This document shows, in pieces, positions 1 to 7,662 of a DNA stretch of 64,000 bases. Each line of letters opens with the position of its first letter. Position 1 is the stretch's first letter. Origin of the DNA: DASRAU01 sp035638075. Its GTDB lineage: Bacteria > Acidobacteriota > Polarisedimenticolia > Gp22-AA2. The position numbers and the translations under genes were made by a program. Under the pieces are notes generated by a model. It saw nothing but the letters and a program-made list of their open reading frames with translations. It made no database searches and was not told the DNA's origin. The DNA is taken from positions 1 to 64,000 of the forward strand of contig DASRAU010000015.1 of NCBI GenBank assembly GCA_035638075.1, in the 5' to 3' direction.

Positions 1-141
1 GAGATGGTGATGCCGGGCGACAACGTCAGCCTGGCGGTGGAGCTGATCACGCCGATCGCCATGGACAAGGGCCTGCGCTTCGCCATCCGCGAAGGCGGCC
101 GCACCGTCGGCGCCGGCACCGTCACCGAGATCCAGGCGTAA
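1..141 (+). CDS. tuf: Elongation factor Tu, C-terminal end (partial)
   Basis: The first 46 codons read in frame 1 and end at TAA 139-141. They match the end of EF-Tu domain 3, including MVMPGDN, the LITPIAM stretch and the closing RFAIREGGRTVGAG. EF-Tu brings aminoacyl-tRNA to the ribosomal A site as a GTP complex. The start and the GTPase domain lie outside the window. The gene is 22 bases upstream of rpsJ, the usual str-S10 junction, so it is probably co-transcribed with the ribosomal genes that follow. An almost identical second tuf copy elsewhere in the genome is possible but cannot be seen here. Confidence 0.97.
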   Translation, partial: EMVMPGDNVSLAVELITPIAMDKGLRFAIREGGRTVGAGTVTEIQA

Positions 142-163
142 ACGAAGGAAGGGTCGGAGAGAA

Positions 164-490
164 ATGCTCAACGAGAAGATTCGCATCAGCCTGAAGGCGT
201 ACGATCACCGGGTCCTCGACCAGTCGACGACCGAGATCGTCGCCACGGCCAAGCGCACGGGGGCCCGGGTGGCCGGGCCGATCCCGCTCCCGACCCGCAT
301 CAACAAGTACACCGTCAACCGCTCGCCGCACGTGGACAAGAAGTCGCGCGAGCAGTTCGAGGTGCGCACCCACAAGCGGCTCCTCGACATCCTCGATCCG
401 ACCTCGCAGACGGTGGACGCGCTGATGAAGCTCGACCTGCCGGCGGGCGTCGAGGTCGAGATCAAGGCGTTCGAGAAGGAACGGCGCTGA
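164..490 (+). CDS. rpsJ: 30S ribosomal protein S10
   Basis: This 108-residue protein, slightly longer than the usual 102-105, starts MLNEKIRISLKAYDHRVLD and carries the S10 signature around PLPTRINKYTVNRSPHVDK. S10 sits in the head of the 30S subunit, and in many bacteria it doubles as the NusE antitermination factor. AAGGAAGGG and GGAGAG lie shortly upstream of ATG 164 as Shine-Dalgarno candidates. It opens the S10 operon and is followed 7 bases later by rplC. Confidence 0.98.
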   Translation: MLNEKIRISLKAYDHRVLDQSTTEIVATAKRTGARVAGPIPLPTRINKYTVNRSPHVDKKSREQFEVRTHKRLLDILDPTSQTVDALMKLDLPAGVEVEIKAFEKERR

Positions 491-497
491 GGACGAC

Positions 498-1211
498 ATG
501 GTCGAAGGACTGATCGGCCGGAAGATTGCGATGACCCAGGTCTTCGACGACGAAGGCCGCGTGGTGCCCTGCACGGTGCTGCGCGTCGGCCCGTGCGTGA
601 TCGTGCAGCGCCGCGAGCGTGGCCGCGACGGCTACGAGGCGGTGCAGCTGGGTCTCGTCGAGCAGGTGAAGGTCAAGAAGACCGGCAAGGCGATGAAGGG
701 GCACTTCGACAAGGCCAACGTCGCGCCGGTCCGCACCCTGAAGGAGTTCCGCATCCTCCCCGGCGGAGACGCGCCGGAGGTCGGCGGCAAGGTGCTCGTG
801 ACCCAGTTCAAGGTCGCCGACAAGGTGGACATCATCGGCGTCTCGAAGGGCAAGGGGTTCCAGGGCGTCATGAAGCGGCACCACTTCCGGGGCGGCGCGG
901 CGAGCCACGGCTCGATGTTCCACCGCGCCCCCGGGTCGGTCGGCTCCTCGGCCTACCCGTCGCGCACCTTCCGCGGCATGCGGATGGGCGGGCGGATGGG
1001 CGGAGACCAGGTGACCGTGAAGAACCTGTCGATCGTCCGGGTGGACGAGGAGCACAACCTGCTCATCGTCCGGGGGGCGGTGCCGGGACCCGGCAACGCG
1101 CTCCTGACCGTGCGCAAGGCGCGCGCCCCGATCCGCATCGTCAAGGTCCAGGAGAAGACCAAGTCGGTCGATCCGTTGAAGGCCGCGAAGGCCGCCGCCA
1201 AGAAGAAGTGA
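498..1211 (+). CDS. rplC: 50S ribosomal protein L3
   Basis: This 237-residue L3 starts MVEGLIGRKIAMTQVF. It contains the SHGSMFHRAPGSVG loop that reaches toward the peptidyl-transferase centre and helps start 50S assembly. The usual MAGH/MAGQ-MGG segment reads MGGRMGG here, a mild variation. The tail is rich in Lys and Ala. It lies between rpsJ and rplD in the standard S10 order. Confidence 0.98.
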   Translation: MVEGLIGRKIAMTQVFDDEGRVVPCTVLRVGPCVIVQRRERGRDGYEAVQLGLVEQVKVKKTGKAMKGHFDKANVAPVRTLKEFRILPGGDAPEVGGKVLVTQFKVADKVDIIGVSKGKGFQGVMKRHHFRGGAASHGSMFHRAPGSVGSSAYPSRTFRGMRMGGRMGGDQVTVKNLSIVRVDEEHNLLIVRGAVPGPGNALLTVRKARAPIRIVKVQEKTKSVDPLKAAKAAAKKK

Positions 1212-1224
1212 GGAGAGAGCGCCG

Positions 1225-1851
1225 ATGCCACGCATCGCGGTGAAGAGCCTGAAGGCCGGCAAGGAGAAGGAGATCACCCTTCCCGACGCCGTCTACGGGG
1301 CGCCCGTCAACACCCACCTCGTGCACGAGGCGGTGGTCGCCTACCAGGCGGCCGGCCGGGCCGGCACGCACGCCACCAAGACCCGTTCCGAGGTGAGCGG
1401 CGGCGGCAAGAAGCCCTGGAAGCAGAAGAAGACGGGACGGGCCCGCGCCTCGTCGATCCGCTCGCCGATCTGGAAGGGCGGCGGCACCGTGCACGGCCCG
1501 AAGCCGCGCAACTACGCGCAGGCGCTGCCGCCGCGCAAGCGCCAGGGGGCGCTGCGCGCCATCCTGTCCGCCAAGGTGCGCGACGGCCGGCTGGTCGTGG
1601 TGGATTCCCTCGAGCTCGAGGGCATCAAGTCGAAGGATCTCGTCGCCGCCGTGCGTGGCCTCGGGGTCGGCGGCTCGGCTTTGCTCGTGGACGAGCCGGT
1701 GGACAAGAACCTGGCGCTGTCGGCGCGCAACGTCGCGCACCTGCACTCGGCGCGCTCGACGGCGCTCAACGCCTTCGACCTGCTGCGGTACGAGACCGTG
1801 GTGCTGACCGAGGCCGCCGCGGCGCGCCTCGCGGAGGTGCTGGAGCCATGA
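1225..1851 (+). CDS. rplD: 50S ribosomal protein L4
   Basis: This 208-residue L4/L1e protein has the exit-tunnel loop around KKPWKQKKTGRARASSIRSP and the GGGTVHGPKPR stretch. L4 binds 23S rRNA domain I. In E. coli it also represses the S10 operon by attenuation, and whether that happens here is unknown. The stop overlaps the rplW start by four bases (ATGA), which indicates translational coupling. Confidence 0.97.
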   Translation: MPRIAVKSLKAGKEKEITLPDAVYGAPVNTHLVHEAVVAYQAAGRAGTHATKTRSEVSGGGKKPWKQKKTGRARASSIRSPIWKGGGTVHGPKPRNYAQALPPRKRQGALRAILSAKVRDGRLVVVDSLELEGIKSKDLVAAVRGLGVGGSALLVDEPVDKNLALSARNVAHLHSARSTALNAFDLLRYETVVLTEAAAARLAEVLEP

Positions 1852-2153
1852 GCCACCGTCCCCAGGACGTGCTGATCGGGCCGCTGATCACCGAGAAGAC
1901 CCAGATCCTGAAGGAGGGCGGCAACGTCCTCGCCTTCAAGGTGCAGCGCGGCGCGAACAAGGTCGAGGTCAGGAAGGCGGTCGAGGCCCTCTTCAAGGTG
2001 AAGGTGGCGTCGGTGCGCACCGAGAACGTGCACGGCAAGTGGAAGCGCACCGGGCCCTTCGCGCGCATCCCCGGGAAGCTCCCGGACTGGAAGAAGGCGT
2101 ACGTGACGCTCAAGCCGGGCGAGAAGTCGATCGAATACTTCGAGGTCGTGTAG
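1848..2153 (+). CDS. rplW: 50S ribosomal protein L23
   Basis: This 101-residue L23 has the GPLITEKTQ and VEVRKAVEALFKVKV motifs and the basic GKWKRTGPF segment. L23 sits at the exit of the nascent-chain tunnel, where it docks trigger factor and the signal recognition particle. ATG 1848 overlaps the rplD stop. The gene ends 7 bases before rplB. Confidence 0.97.
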   Translation: MSHRPQDVLIGPLITEKTQILKEGGNVLAFKVQRGANKVEVRKAVEALFKVKVASVRTENVHGKWKRTGPFARIPGKLPDWKKAYVTLKPGEKSIEYFEVV

Positions 2154-2160
2154 GAACGCC

Positions 2161-2976
2161 ATGGCCATCAAGAACAGCAATCCCACGTCTCCGTCGCGCC
2201 GCTACTACTCGACGATCGTCTTCGACGATCTGAGCAAGGTCCGGCCGCTCAAGAGCCTGAGCATCGGCAAGCGGCGCACCGGCGGGCGCAACAACATCGG
2301 CCGCATCGCGGTGCGTCACAAGGGGGGCGGTCACCGCCGCCTGCTGCGCACCATCGACTTCCGCCGCGACAAGGCGGGGATCCCGGGGAAGGTCGCCACC
2401 CTCGAGTACGACCCGAACCGCTCGGCCCGCATCGCCCTCGTGCACTACGCCGACGGCGACAAGCGCTACATCCTGGCGCCGCTCGGGCTGCACGTCGGGC
2501 AGACGGTCGTGGCCTCCGCCGAGGCGGACATCCTGCCGGGCAACGTCCTGCCGCTCAAGGCGATCCCGCTCGGCACGAGCATCCACAACGTCGAGCTGAA
2601 GCCCGGGCGCGGGGGCCAGATGGTGCGCAGCGCCGGCAGCGTGGCGCAGCTCATGGCGCGCGACGCCGGCTGGGCGCAGGTGAAGCTGCCGTCGGGGGAA
2701 ATCCGCCGGGTGCTGGAGACCTGCCAGGCGACCATCGGCCAGGTCGGCAACCTCGACCACGAGAACGTTTCGATCGGCAAGGCGGGACGCCGCCGCTGGC
2801 GCGGGATCCGGCCGACGGTGCGCGGCGTCGCCATGAACCCGATCGACCACCCGCTCGGAGGGGGCGAAGGCAAGACCTCCGGCGGGCGCCACCCGTGCAC
2901 GCCATGGGGCGTGCGCGAGCGCAAGACACGCAACAACAAGCGGACGGACAAGTACATCGTCCGCCGGCGGAAGTAG
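2161..2976 (+). CDS. rplB: 50S ribosomal protein L2
   Basis: This 271-residue L2 is of normal length. It has RRTGGRNNIGRIAVRHKGGGH near the N-terminus and the C-terminal MNPIDHPLGGGEGK motif with the histidine implicated in peptidyl-transferase function. L2 joins 23S rRNA domains II and IV and helps the subunits associate. It is followed 12 bases later by rpsS. Confidence 0.98.
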   Translation: MAIKNSNPTSPSRRYYSTIVFDDLSKVRPLKSLSIGKRRTGGRNNIGRIAVRHKGGGHRRLLRTIDFRRDKAGIPGKVATLEYDPNRSARIALVHYADGDKRYILAPLGLHVGQTVVASAEADILPGNVLPLKAIPLGTSIHNVELKPGRGGQMVRSAGSVAQLMARDAGWAQVKLPSGEIRRVLETCQATIGQVGNLDHENVSIGKAGRRRWRGIRPTVRGVAMNPIDHPLGGGEGKTSGGRHPCTPWGVRERKTRNNKRTDKYIVRRRK

Positions 2977-2988
2977 GGAGACGGGCCC

Positions 2989-3327
2989 ATGGCACGCAGC
3001 ATCAAGAAAGGGGCGTTCGTCGATCCGGTGCTGAAGCGTCGCATCGAGGAGATGAACCGCCGCAGCGAGAAGCGGGTCATGAAGACCTGGTCGCGGCGGA
3101 GCACGATCATCCCCGACATGGTCGGGCACACGATCGCCGTGCACAACGGCAAGAAGTTCATCCCGGTGTACGTGTCGGAGAACATGGTCGGGCACAAGCT
3201 CGGCGAGTTCGCCGCCACGCGCACCTTCCGCGGACACTCGCGGGCGGACTCGGCCGCCGCCGCCCCTGCCGGGGCCGGCCCGACGCCGACCGGCACGCCG
3301 GCGGCCGTGGTCGCGCCCCCGAAGTAG
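2989..3327 (+). CDS. rpsS: 30S ribosomal protein S19 with Ala/Pro tail
   Basis: This S19 carries the conserved RSIKKGAFVDPVL start and the TWSRRSTIIPDMVGHTI, FIPVYVSENMVGHKLGEFA and TRTFRGH motifs. S19 pairs with S13 in the 30S head next to the A-site tRNA. The family is usually about 92 residues. This one has 112 because of a roughly 22-residue Ala/Pro/Gly-rich C-terminal tail. It is one of several ribosomal proteins in this cluster with low-complexity ends. Confidence 0.97.
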   Translation: MARSIKKGAFVDPVLKRRIEEMNRRSEKRVMKTWSRRSTIIPDMVGHTIAVHNGKKFIPVYVSENMVGHKLGEFAATRTFRGHSRADSAAAAPAGAGPTPTGTPAAVVAPPK

Positions 3328-3340
3328 GCGGAGAGAGACG

Positions 3341-3913
3341 ATGCTTCCAGCAGGACTGGTCGGTCACGCGCGGCTGCGGTATCTCGGCACCTCGGCGCAG
3401 AAGGCGCGCCTGGTGGTCGACATGATCCGCGGGCGTCACGTGGAGGAGGCGATGGGAACCCTGCGCTTCACCCCGAAGGCGGTGGCGCGCGAGATTCTCA
3501 AGGTCCTCGATTCGGCGGTGGCCAACGCCCGCGTCCGCAAGCCCGAGGTGGACGTGGACCGGCTGGTGGTGACGACCGCATTCGTGGACGGCGGCCCGTC
3601 GCTGAAGCGCATCCGGCCGGCCCCGATGGGGCGCGCGTTCCGGGTGCAGAAGCGCATGTGCCACGTGACGCTGGGCCTGAGCGAGACCGGCCACGGCCGC
3701 GCGGCCCGCACGGCGCGCCCCGCCGCGCAGGCGCAGGGACAGGATGCGGTCCCGGCCGGCAAGGAACACGCAGCGGCGCCGGCGCGCACGCCGCGCAAGT
3801 CGAAGGCGGCGCACGCCCGGCCGTCAGGGAAGGAATCGGCGGGCGGCAGCCGCCCGGACAGGAGTAAGGCCCGCATGCCCGGGTCGGGCAGCAAGCGAGG
3901 AGGAGGCGGCTAA
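3341..3913 (+). CDS. rplV: 50S ribosomal protein L22 with long basic tail
   Basis: Residues 1-115 are a standard L22, with RYLGTSAQKARLVVDMIRG near the start and RIRPAPMGRAFRVQKR at the tunnel-lining beta-hairpin. L22 contacts all six 23S domains and lines the exit tunnel near the macrolide site. The protein has 190 residues against the usual 110-120. The extra C-terminal 70 or so are Ala/Arg/Lys/Gly-rich and end in a serine-glycine run. The downstream rpsC start begins 20 bases after the stop. Confidence 0.96.
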   Translation: MLPAGLVGHARLRYLGTSAQKARLVVDMIRGRHVEEAMGTLRFTPKAVAREILKVLDSAVANARVRKPEVDVDRLVVTTAFVDGGPSLKRIRPAPMGRAFRVQKRMCHVTLGLSETGHGRAARTARPAAQAQGQDAVPAGKEHAAAPARTPRKSKAAHARPSGKESAGGSRPDRSKARMPGSGSKRGGGG

Positions 3914-3933
3914 CCGCCTCCCAAGGAGCGTTC

Positions 3934-4599
3934 GTGGGTCAGAAGGTCCATCCGTTCGGTTTCCGGCTCGGGTACAACCGCACCTGGCAGTCGCGGTGGT
4001 ACGCCGAGAAGAACTACGCCAGCATGCTGCACGAGGATCTCGATCTCCGCGGCGTGCTCAAGAAGCGCCTGTCGCACGCCGGCATGGCCCGCGTGGACAT
4101 CGAGCGCGCCGCCAACAAGCTCAAGATCACCATCCACACCTCGCGCCCCGGGATCATCATCGGCCGCAAGGGCGCGGAGGTGGACAAGCTGCGCGACGAT
4201 CTGCAGAAGCGGACGGGGCGCGAGATCTTCATCAACATCATGGAGATCCACAAGCCCGAGCTCGAGGCGCAGCTGGTGGCCGAGTCGGTCGGGCTGCAGA
4301 TCGAACGGCGCGTCGCCTTCCGCCGCGCCATGAAGAAGGCCATCGAGTCGGCGGTCCGCTTCGGCGCCAAGGGCGTCAAGCTGCGCTGCTCGGGGCGTCT
4401 CGGCGGATCGGAAATCGCCCGCTCGGAGTGGTACCTCGACGGGCAGCTGCCGCTGCACACGCTGCGGGCCGACATCGACTTCGGCTTCGCCGAGGCCCGC
4501 ACCACCTACGGGCAGATCGGCGTGAAGTGCTGGATCTACAAGGGTGAGCTCAAGGGACTGACGCGGCCGCAGGATCGCCTCGGCCTGGCGCAGATCTAG
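3934..4599 (+). CDS. rpsC: 30S ribosomal protein S3
   Basis: This 221-residue S3 starts at GTG 3934 after CCAAGGAGC, a good Shine-Dalgarno sequence. Its start reads GQKVHPFGFRLGYN. The KH domain has the RPGIIIGRKGAEVDKL loop, and the C-terminal lobe includes GVKLRCSGRLGGSEIAR. S3 lies at the mRNA entry channel and contributes to helicase activity. No earlier in-frame start gives a better family match. Confidence 0.98.
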   Translation: MGQKVHPFGFRLGYNRTWQSRWYAEKNYASMLHEDLDLRGVLKKRLSHAGMARVDIERAANKLKITIHTSRPGIIIGRKGAEVDKLRDDLQKRTGREIFINIMEIHKPELEAQLVAESVGLQIERRVAFRRAMKKAIESAVRFGAKGVKLRCSGRLGGSEIARSEWYLDGQLPLHTLRADIDFGFAEARTTYGQIGVKCWIYKGELKGLTRPQDRLGLAQI

Positions 4600-4618
4600 G
4601 GATTAGGGACAACGACCG

Positions 4619-5029
4619 ATGTTGATGCCGAAGAAGGTCAAATACCGGAAGCAGCAGCGCGGACGGCGCCGCGGCAAAGCCTGGCGCGGCGGCACCATCG
4701 CCTTCGGCCGCTACGGCCTGAAGGCGACCGAGGCCGGCTGGCTGACCGACAAGCAGATCGAAGCGGCGCGCGTCGCCATCACCCGCTTCATCAAGCGCGG
4801 CGGCAAGGTCTGGACGCGCGTGTTCCCGGACAAGCCGATCACCAAGAAGCCGGCCGAGACCCGCATGGGCAAGGGGAAGGGTCCGCCTGAGGGCTGGGTG
4901 GCCGTGATCAAGCCGGGACGCGTCCTCTACGAGATGGAAGGGGTGACGCTCCCCGAGGCGCGCGAGGCGCTGCGGCTCGCATCGCACAAGATCGGCATCC
5001 GCACGATGTTCTGCGAGCGGGGGATCTGA
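4619..5029 (+). CDS. rplP: 50S ribosomal protein L16
   Basis: This 136-residue L16 starts MLMPKKVKYRKQQRGR, as is usual for the family. It has the IARVAITRFIKRGGKVW-type helix and the RMGKGKGPPEGWVAV loop near the A- and P-site tRNAs. It completes the active 50S centre late in assembly. It is one base before rpmC. Confidence 0.98.
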   Translation: MLMPKKVKYRKQQRGRRRGKAWRGGTIAFGRYGLKATEAGWLTDKQIEAARVAITRFIKRGGKVWTRVFPDKPITKKPAETRMGKGKGPPEGWVAVIKPGRVLYEMEGVTLPEAREALRLASHKIGIRTMFCERGI

Positions 5030-5030
5030 C

Positions 5031-5252
5031 ATGCCGCAGGTGAGGGCCCGGGTCCTCCGGGACAAGACGGTGGATGAGCTCCGGCAGCAGGAGGGCACGC
5101 TGCGGGAGCAGATTTTCAAGCTGCGCTTCCAGAAGGCGACCGGCCAGGCGGAGAACCCGCAGCGGATCGCCCTGGCGCGCAAGGAACTGGCCCGGGTGCT
5201 GACCATCCTGCGCGAGAAGGAAGGCGCGGACGGCAGCGGGGCCGGCGCGTGA
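5031..5252 (+). CDS. rpmC: 50S ribosomal protein L29
   Basis: This 73-residue L29 is a two-helix protein with the LRQQEGTLREQIFKLRFQKATGQ signature and the closing RIALARKELARVLTILREKE. It flanks the exit tunnel beside L23. Its TGA overlaps the GTG of rpsQ. Confidence 0.97.
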   Translation: MPQVRARVLRDKTVDELRQQEGTLREQIFKLRFQKATGQAENPQRIALARKELARVLTILREKEGADGSGAGA

Positions 5253-5566
5253 GCGCGGAGACGAAAGCGATGGAGCAGGCGGCTCAGGGCGGACAGGCGC
5301 AGGAGCGCGAACCGCGGCGGCGGCAGCAGAAGGTCGGCGTCGTGGTGAGCGCGAAGATGCAGAAGACCGTGGTGGTGGAGGTGGAGCGCCTGGTGATGCA
5401 CCCGCTCTACCAGAAGTACCTGCGCCGGCGGTCCCGTTTCATGGCGCACGACGAGAAGGGGGAGTGCCGCGCGGGGGACCGGGTGGAGATCAAGGAGACC
5501 CGGCCGATGTCGCGGCACAAGCGGTGGATCGTGCAGTCGGTCCTGGAGCGCGCCGGGGCCCGGTAG
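5249..5566 (+). CDS. rpsQ: 30S ribosomal protein S17
   Basis: This OB-fold S17 has the VVVSAKMQKTVVVEVERLV strand pair and the ETRPMSRHKRW motif. It binds 16S rRNA and is an early assembly protein. It has 105 residues from GTG 5249, about 20 more than usual because of an N-terminal stretch rich in Gln, Glu and Arg. An internal ATG at 5270 would give 98 residues. GTG 5249 is preferred because it overlaps the rpmC stop (GTGA). It is the last S10-operon gene, and the largest gap of the whole cluster follows it. Confidence 0.95.
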   Translation: MSAETKAMEQAAQGGQAQEREPRRRQQKVGVVVSAKMQKTVVVEVERLVMHPLYQKYLRRRSRFMAHDEKGECRAGDRVEIKETRPMSRHKRWIVQSVLERAGAR

Positions 5567-5663
5567 GCCGGACCCGCGGGCGAACGAAGCACGGCGGAAG
5601 CCGTGCGATGACAAAACGCGGGCGGAAGCCGCGTGACGGAATGCGAGAGAGAGGAGCGGCCAG
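5567..5663 (+). promoter_or_regulatory. Tandem GGAA-loop hairpins at S10/spc junction
   Basis: This 97-base gap is the only sizeable break in the ribosomal cluster. It contains two adjacent hairpins. The first, 5589-5606, is a perfect 7-bp stem with a GGAA tetraloop. The second, 5616-5634, is a 7-bp stem with one bulged G and again a GGAA loop. Both share the core GGCGGAAGCC. No T-run follows, so they do not look like a standard terminator. A 19-codon basic reading frame (ATG 5608 to TGA 5667) spans the second hairpin, and its stop overlaps the rplN start. A role in RNA processing or ribosomal-protein autoregulation is inference. Confidence 0.5.
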
Positions 5664-6032
5664 ATGATTCAGATGCGCACCATCCTCGAGGTCGCCGACA
5701 ACTCCGGCGCCAAGAGGATCTCGTGCATCCACACGCGCGGCCGGTCGGTCAACTTCTACGCGGGGATCGGTGACGTCATCACCGCCAACGTGAAGGAAGC
5801 GATCCCGGACGGCACGGTGAAGAAGGGGCAGGTGGTGAAGGCGGTGGTCGTGCGGATGAACAAGACGCACCGGCGCCGCGACGGCACGTACATCCGCTTC
5901 GACACCAACGCCGCCGTGCTGATCAACGACGCGGGGGAGCCGATCGGAACGCGCATCTTCGGGCCGGTGGCCCGCGAGCTGCGGGAGAAGAACTTCATGA
6001 AGATCGTGTCCCTCGCGCCGGAGGTGCTGTGA
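5664..6032 (+). CDS. rplN: 50S ribosomal protein L14
   Basis: This 122-residue L14 is of exact family length. It has MIQMRTILEVADNSGAKR at the start and the G-RIFGPVARELR segment near the end. It forms part of the inter-subunit bridge near the GTPase factors. GAGAGAGGAG precedes the start. It opens the spc-type gene block. Confidence 0.98.
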   Translation: MIQMRTILEVADNSGAKRISCIHTRGRSVNFYAGIGDVITANVKEAIPDGTVKKGQVVKAVVVRMNKTHRRRDGTYIRFDTNAAVLINDAGEPIGTRIFGPVARELREKNFMKIVSLAPEVL

Positions 6033-6367
6033 TGGCGACGCCCCGCGCGGTGCACGTCCGCCGGAACGACCAGGTGGTGGTCCTCGCCGGCAAGGACAAG
6101 GGCCGGACGGCCCGCGTCCTGCGCGTCTTCCCGTCCGAGGGACGGGCGATCGTCGAGGGCGTGAACTTCCACAAGAAGCACACGCGGCCGAACCCCCAGC
6201 GCAACATCAAGGGGGGGATCCTCGAGCGCGAGACGCCGATCCACACCAGCAACCTCATGGTGATCTGCGGCGAGTGCAAGAAGCCGGCGCGGGTCGGGCA
6301 CCAGACCCTCGAGGACGGCCGCAAGCTGCGCACCTGCCGCCGCTGCGGCGGGTCGCTGGACAAGTAA
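6032..6367 (+). CDS. rplX: 50S ribosomal protein L24, zinc-ribbon form
   Basis: This 111-residue L24 has the KOW motif (VVLAGKDKGRTARVLRVFP) and the GVNFHKKHTRPNPQ segment. A C-terminal CxxC...CxxC ribbon (CGEC and CRRC) is typical of the zinc-binding form. It starts 23S folding at the 5' end. The chosen ATG 6032 overlaps the rplN stop. A GTG three bases earlier is also in frame. Confidence 0.96.
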   Translation: MATPRAVHVRRNDQVVVLAGKDKGRTARVLRVFPSEGRAIVEGVNFHKKHTRPNPQRNIKGGILERETPIHTSNLMVICGECKKPARVGHQTLEDGRKLRTCRRCGGSLDK

Positions 6368-6398
6368 GGCAAGTCGAGAGAACGGAGAACGGAGCGAG

Positions 6399-6995
6399 AT
6401 GGCCCAGACGAGCGCACCCACGGCGGCACCGACCCCCGGTCCCGTGCCGCGGCTGAAGACCGCCTACAAGGACACGATCGCGCGCCAGATCCAGGAGCGC
6501 CACGGCTACCCGAACGTGATGGCGGTGCCGCGCCTCCGGAAGATCGTCATCAACATGGGCGTGGGCGAGGCGAGCCAGAACATCAAGCTGCTCGACGCCG
6601 CCGCCGACCAGCTCGGGGCGATCGCGGGGCAGAAGGCGGTCATCCGCCGCTCCCGCAAGTCGATCGCGAACTTCAAGATCCGCAAGGGCATGCCGATCGG
6701 CTGCACCGTGACGCTGCGGGGCGACCGGATGTGGGAGTTCTTCGACCGGCTGGTGTCGATCGCGCTGCCGCGCGTGCGCGACTTCCGCGGCCTGCCGACC
6801 AAGTCGTTCGACGGCCGCGGCAACTACACCATCGGCCTGAAGGACCAGCTGGTGTTCCTGGAGATCAACTACGCCAAGGTGGACAAGGCGCGCGGCATGA
6901 ACGTGACCATCGTGACGACGGCGAAGACCGACGAGGAGGCGCGCAACCTCCTGAGCGCACTCGGGCTGCCGTTCCGCCGCGACGGCGCGGCCTGA
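6399..6995 (+). CDS. rplE: 50S ribosomal protein L5
   Basis: This L5 has PRLRKIVINMGVGEA, the RRSRKSIANFKIRKGMPIGC stretch and the RVRDFRGL motif. It binds 5S rRNA and contacts the P-site tRNA. It has 198 residues against about 180, with an extra Ala/Thr/Pro-rich N-terminus of about 18 residues. GGAGCGAG lies just before ATG 6399. Confidence 0.97.
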   Translation: MAQTSAPTAAPTPGPVPRLKTAYKDTIARQIQERHGYPNVMAVPRLRKIVINMGVGEASQNIKLLDAAADQLGAIAGQKAVIRRSRKSIANFKIRKGMPIGCTVTLRGDRMWEFFDRLVSIALPRVRDFRGLPTKSFDGRGNYTIGLKDQLVFLEINYAKVDKARGMNVTIVTTAKTDEEARNLLSALGLPFRRDGAA

Positions 6996-7024
6996 CGCAC
7001 GGGGAAGGACGAGGGAGAACGACG

Positions 7025-7210
7025 ATGGCGACCAAGGCGTGGAAGGCGGCGGTGAGGAGGACCCCGAAGTTCGCGATCCGGCACCGCAACCGCTGCAAGC
7101 GGTGCGGGCGGCCGCGCTCCTACATGCGCCGGTTCCAGATGTGCCGCATCTGCTTCCGCAACCTGTCGCTCCAGGGGCTCATCCCCGGGGTGACGAAGTC
7201 GAGCTGGTGA
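7025..7210 (+). CDS. rpsN: 30S ribosomal protein S14, zinc-binding type
   Basis: This 61-residue type Z S14 starts MATKAWKAAVRRTPKFA and has a CxxC-x12-CxxC zinc site (CKRCGRPR and CRICFR). It ends in GLIPGVTKSSW. The short zinc form replaces the long cysteine-free S14 in many lineages. The start at ATG 7025 follows GGGAGAACG. Longer upstream extensions in this frame are out-of-frame rplE sequence. Confidence 0.97.
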   Translation: MATKAWKAAVRRTPKFAIRHRNRCKRCGRPRSYMRRFQMCRICFRNLSLQGLIPGVTKSSW

Positions 7211-7253
7211 CAACCGGCCGGGCCCAGGCGGCCCGGCGCGAGGGTGACGAAGG

Positions 7254-7646
7254 ATGAACGACCCGATTGCAGACCTGCTGACCCGCATCCGCAACGCGGT
7301 GCGCGCGCGCCACGCGCGGACCGACGTGCCCCACTCCCGCCTCAAGGAGTCGATCGCCGGCATCCTCAAGGAGGAGGGGTACCTGGCCGACATCGCCACC
7401 GTGGAGAAGGGGGGCTTCAAGTTCCTCCGGCTCAAGCTGCGCTACGACGGCGACGGGCGTTCGTTCGTCACCGGGCTGGAGCGGGTGAGCCGCCCCGGCA
7501 AGCGGGTCTACAAGAAGCACGACGAGATCCCGCGCATCATGGGCGGAATCGGCCTGGCCATCGTCTCGACGCCGCGCGGCATGATGAGCGGCTCGCGTGC
7601 GAAGAAGGCCGGCATCGGCGGCGAAGTCGTCTGCGCGGTCTGGTGA
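7254..7646 (+). CDS. rpsH: 30S ribosomal protein S8
   Basis: This 130-residue S8 is of normal length. It begins MNDPIADLLTRIRNA and ends with ISTPRG-type and GGEVVCAVW motifs. It binds the central domain of 16S rRNA. In E. coli it is the translational repressor of the spc operon. No S8-like decoy hairpin was identified here apart from the unassigned pair at 5589-5634. Confidence 0.98.
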   Translation: MNDPIADLLTRIRNAVRARHARTDVPHSRLKESIAGILKEEGYLADIATVEKGGFKFLRLKLRYDGDGRSFVTGLERVSRPGKRVYKKHDEIPRIMGGIGLAIVSTPRGMMSGSRAKKAGIGGEVVCAVW

Positions 7647-7662
7647 GGGAGAAGGAGCGAGC

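Noticed and set aside
5589..5634. Rho-independent terminator of the S10 operon
   Set aside because: The hairpins are stable but no T-run follows, and the downstream spc genes are packed as a continuation.
5608..5667. 19-codon basic reading frame upstream of rplN as a coding gene
   Set aside because: It is too short and lacks a clear ribosome site, so it is recorded only as part of the regulatory gap.
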